From NCBI GenBank assembly GCA_019637155.1, contig JAHBWE010000007.1, positions 389,694-453,693 of the forward strand: a stretch of 64,000 nt of DNA, read 5' to 3'. The notes beneath the pieces are model-generated. The model worked only from the letters and a program-made list of their open reading frames with translations, had not been told where the DNA came from and did no database searches. Positions 61,676 through 64,000 of the stretch are shown here, piece by piece (position 1 is the stretch's first letter; every line of letters starts with the position of its first letter). Source of the stretch: Labilithrix sp. GTDB taxonomy: Bacteria > Myxococcota_A > Polyangia > Polyangiales > Polyangiaceae. Position numbers and translations under genes: made by a program.

Positions 61676-63168
61676 CGGACGACAACGAAGAGCCGCTCGC
61701 CACCGACCTCGACCTCGACACGTGGGAGCCCCAAGCCCCGCCGCACGACTTCGCAGACCGCGTCCTCGCCGAGGTGCACCCCCTCGACGGCGCGACACGC
61801 AGCGTGGCCGAGCGCGGCCTCGCCGAGGTACAGCCGCCGCGCGACCTCGCCGAGCGCGGTCCCGCCGCGGTGCGGGCGCCGACGCGCGACGTCGCCGAGC
61901 GCAGTCTCGCCGCGGTGCGGGCGCCGACGCGGCGGCGCTGGCCGTATGTCGTGGTTGGAGGGATCGCGCTCGCGGCGGCGGTGCTCCTCGCGATCGGGGC
62001 GCGGCCTTCGCGTGGGGAGGCGATCGCGCGGGACCGCGTCGAGGTCCCGCTCGGTCGCCGCGCGCTCGCGGTGCTCGAGCCTGGCGCGAGCGTGCGCTGG
62101 GACGGCGACGACGTCGTGCAGTCGCAAGGAGATGTCTTCTATCGCGTCGAGCCCGGCGCGAGGTTCGTCGTGCATACCCCGGCCGGCGACGTCGAGGTGA
62201 GGGGCACTTGTTTTTCGGTGAAGGTGCGTGACATGCAAAAGCGAGATGTGAAGGTGGCGGCGACGACGGCAGCGCTCTCGGCGCTCGCGTTCGTGGCGGT
62301 GTACGAAGGCAAGGTCGCGATCTCCCACGCGGGCGAGCGCATGGAGCTGACGGCGGGCCAGACCGCGCAGGCAGGCGCGACCGGCGTCCGCCTCACGAGC
62401 GGCGACAGCCCGAGCGACATCGACCGCGCGCTCGCGAACGCGAACGCAGCCGACGACGATCCGCAGGTCTCTGCGAACAAGAACCTGGTGCGCCAGGTCG
62501 GCGAGTACCGTTCGCGCCTCGAGCTGCTCGCGACGGAGAAGTCGGAGCTCGAGACGAAGCTGCAACAGAGCGAGGCCGCGCTCGCGGCGGCGAAGGACGG
62601 CGCGCCCGTCACGCTGAAGCACAGCTTCGACCTCGACCACGACGAGTGGCGCGAGCTCGCGAAGGACGGAACGATCAAGTACCAGGTCCCCTGCATCGAC
62701 GCGAAGGGCAACGGCTGGACCCCGAAGCCGGAGCGCCTCGACAAGCTAGGCCTCGCCCCGCACGACGGTCCGGCACTCAATGCAGCTTACAAGCATTCGA
62801 GCGAGCGGCTGTGGGCGACGATCAAGCCTCTCTGCGCCGCCGCGGTCGGCAGCGCCGAAGTCGCGACACGCATCGGCCCGGACACATGCACGCATCTCAT
62901 CCTCGACACCGAGCTGGACAAGGATCCGGCGGCGACGCAGAAGGCCCGCGAGCTCGTCGGCGCCATCCGCGCCGGCGACGCGCCGATGCCGAAGCCGGAC
63001 GCGGAGCTCCATCCGGTAACGAAGCTCTTCCTAGCGCTGACGGGCTCGTCCAAGGCGCTCGAGGACGACCTCGCGCAATCCTTCGGCCCCGAGGAGGCCC
63101 ACCGCATCGTCTACGCCGACGGCATGTGCATGGGCCACCACACCTTCGGCGGCACCCGCCCAAAGTAA
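61672..63168 (+). CDS. FecR-domain membrane protein, probable anti-sigma partner
   Basis: 498 residues from a GTG in GTGA overlap with the sigma stop. The cytoplasmic N-terminus contains internal repeats (LAEVHP, LAEVQP, AAVRAP, AAVRAP; DNA repeats at 61845-61930), then one membrane helix (YVVVGGIALAAAVLLAI), a FecR domain (~105-205: GRRALAVLEPGASVRWDGDD, ... FVVHTPAGDVEVRGTCFSV), a coiled coil (~265-315) and a C-terminal domain with GPEEAHRIVYADGMCMGHHT. Position and topology fit an anti-sigma factor, though it lacks a zinc-anti-sigma motif. Confidence 0.8.
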   Translation: MTDDNEEPLATDLDLDTWEPQAPPHDFADRVLAEVHPLDGATRSVAERGLAEVQPPRDLAERGPAAVRAPTRDVAERSLAAVRAPTRRRWPYVVVGGIALAAAVLLAIGARPSRGEAIARDRVEVPLGRRALAVLEPGASVRWDGDDVVQSQGDVFYRVEPGARFVVHTPAGDVEVRGTCFSVKVRDMQKRDVKVAATTAALSALAFVAVYEGKVAISHAGERMELTAGQTAQAGATGVRLTSGDSPSDIDRALANANAADDDPQVSANKNLVRQVGEYRSRLELLATEKSELETKLQQSEAALAAAKDGAPVTLKHSFDLDHDEWRELAKDGTIKYQVPCIDAKGNGWTPKPERLDKLGLAPHDGPALNAAYKHSSERLWATIKPLCAAAVGSAEVATRIGPDTCTHLILDTELDKDPAATQKARELVGAIRAGDAPMPKPDAELHPVTKLFLALTGSSKALEDDLAQSFGPEEAHRIVYADGMCMGHHTFGGTRPK

Positions 63169-63230
63169 CCCCCCCACGCCGCGGAACCCCGCTCAGGCCC
63201 CTCACGACAAGATGCGCTTCACGGCCCCCT

Positions 63231-63483
63231 CTCTCCCCCTCCGAAGTCGACATCTCCACTGAAGCGCTCCTCTCACGAGCGCCCCCAGCGCCGCGCGGTC
63301 TCTCCGCCGATTTCCGATCGGCGGGCTTCATTGAAGCAACAACGTCGCGCGCGAAGCTGGCATCCACGACATCGCTCTCCGCCGATACCAATCGGCGGCT
63401 CCATTGAAGCTGCCTCGAGGGCCGCGATGCGCGGGTCCACCTCGCGGCTCTCCACCGATACCGATCGGCGGCTCCGTGAGCTC
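63231..63483 (+). CRISPR. Degenerate CRISPR-like mini-array (3-4 repeats)
   Basis: Repeat R2 (63375-63410) is 36 nt: an 8-bp hairpin CCGCCGAT-ACCA-ATCGGCGG followed by CTCCATTGAAGC, ending like CRISPR handles (ATTGAAAC/G). R1 is 63300-63337 and R3 63448-63483, with the last 8 nt of R3 diverged as terminal repeats often are; a fourth weaker copy lies at 63231-63265. The two clean spacers, 63338-63374 and 63411-63447, are both exactly 37 nt with unrelated sequence. No cas gene is visible in the window. Repeats differ by several bases, so the array may be decayed. Confidence 0.5.
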
Positions 63484-63856
63484 GATCGTCTTCAAGTGCG
63501 AGTGGTGGGCAGGCGGCGTTCCTCTCCACGAATCGCACCGTGACTCGTCGAATCAGCCCGATACTTCCCACGGAGGTGGTGCTGAATGTCTGCACGACGG
63601 CTCGTTTCGTCGATGTGCAAAACCGTTGAGGAGCGCGAGTAGGAGCGAAATGCACGCGCGCCGTTCGTGGCGCTTGACGGAATTTGAAGGGACGAGCGCA
63701 CGACGAGGCGAGGGGGCCATTCGATGGCCTCGCGCCGCGCGTGGCAGACGCGTGGTGCGTGTTTCGGAAGAGCGACGACTCGTTTCGGATCCAGGCCCGC
63801 GCGCAGGCGGTCTCGGGGCGCTGAAGAGGCTAAAAAATGGCGTGGTACACGACGTC
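63484..63856. other. Intergenic region, no gene seen
   Basis: 373 bp between the repeat array and the last partial gene. Six-frame reading gives only composition-driven frames with no convincing motif or ribosome binding site. It may hold the leader or promoter of the downstream gene. Confidence 0.5.
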
Positions 63857-64000
63857 ATGCGCATCGATGACCTCACGAACGAACAGCTCCTGTCGGCGCT
63901 TCGGCGCGTCCTTGGTGATGAGCGTCGCGCCGTCGCGGAGACGATCTCGTACCTCATCGAAGTCGAAAAACGGCGGCTCCATCTCGAGCAAGCATGCTCG
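63857..64000 (+). CDS. HNH-endonuclease-like protein (N-terminus only)
   Basis: 48 codons before the window ends. MRIDDLTNEQLLSALRRVLG then ERRAVAETISYLIEVEKRRL HLEQACS resembles the N-terminal helical region of the large delta-proteobacterial HNH endonuclease family (LL..LR..L..ERR....LL.hLaEvd.RRlyl..GCs). Catalytic HNH motif would lie beyond the window. Confidence 0.5.
   Translation, partial: MRIDDLTNEQLLSALRRVLGDERRAVAETISYLIEVEKRRLHLEQACS

Noticed and set aside
63553..63957. Minus-strand frame of 134 codons near the right end
   Set aside because: Composition-driven, no motif, and overlaps the start of the HNH-like gene on the plus strand.

Overview
The window is a GC-rich chromosomal segment of a myxobacterium (Myxococcota, most likely the Polyangiales/Sorangiineae side). 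Several exported proteins (the Ig-repeat lipoprotein at 13150-17082, the phosphoesterase at 21326-22648, the CxxCH protein at 51660-52469) end in the MYXO-CTERM pattern: a Gly-Cys-Ser-type motif, one hydrophobic helix and an Arg tail. The gene mix also fits: a Ser/Thr kinase with a C-terminal membrane anchor, two sigma54-type regulators, many lipoproteins, low-complexity Ser and Pro linkers, and frequent GTG starts in 4-bp GTGA/ATGA overlaps. The large antisense reading frames opposite most genes are by-products of the base composition and were ignored.

Layout. 1-5036: rpoC (5' part only) and rpoB. 5037-8424: an insertion of unrelated lipoprotein and hypothetical genes between rpoB and rplL. 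8425-12974: rplL, rplJ, rplA, rplK, a metallophosphoesterase with a small CCxxxCxxC protein, nusG, secE. 13150-17082: a large Ig-repeat lipoprotein on the other strand. 17178-19097: tRNA-Trp, rpmG, tuf and tRNA-Thr/Gly/Tyr/Thr, the same order as thrU-tyrU-glyT-thrT-tufB in E. coli. 19227-28329: TPR lipoprotein, small proteins, MYXO-CTERM phosphoesterase, Ser/Thr kinase, OmpA-family protein, TonB-dependent receptor with a coupled lipoprotein. 28368-33773: a Cys-rich exported protein, then small stress or envelope proteins (ElaB/YqjD-like, YihY, DUF1328, hydrophilic peptides) and orphan antitoxin-like genes. 33733-40610: trmB, a GT-C-like membrane protein carrying a palindromic element, a SnoaL-like lipoprotein, and a coupled aldo/keto reductase - CysQ-like phosphatase - FAD oxidoreductase operon. 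40607-44478: surface lipoproteins including a GH44 glycosidase. 44642-54278: HEAT-like lipoprotein coupled to an FHA-GAF-sigma54 regulator, a CLC channel, a V4R-domain histidine kinase, a MYXO-CTERM protein and a sigma54-type response regulator. 54302-60188: a three-gene exported-protein operon whose last gene resembles the N-terminal module of vitellogenin/MTP-type lipid-transfer proteins. 60293-64000: rpiA, an ECF sigma factor coupled to a FecR-domain protein, a degenerate CRISPR-like mini-array, and the start of an HNH-endonuclease-like gene.

How it fits together. The first 19 kb is the core transcription/translation supercluster, interrupted twice by lineage-specific surface-protein genes. 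The rest is accessory myxobacterial envelope biology: secreted or lipid-anchored proteins, several paired with a dedicated regulator in the same transcription unit. The items I rate most worth following are the vitellogenin-like operon with its co-directional response regulator, the repeat-spacer array at 63231-63483, the palindromic element inside the membrane glycosyltransferase gene, and the interruption of rplL-rpoB. All functional calls come from reading motifs by eye; no database search was run.
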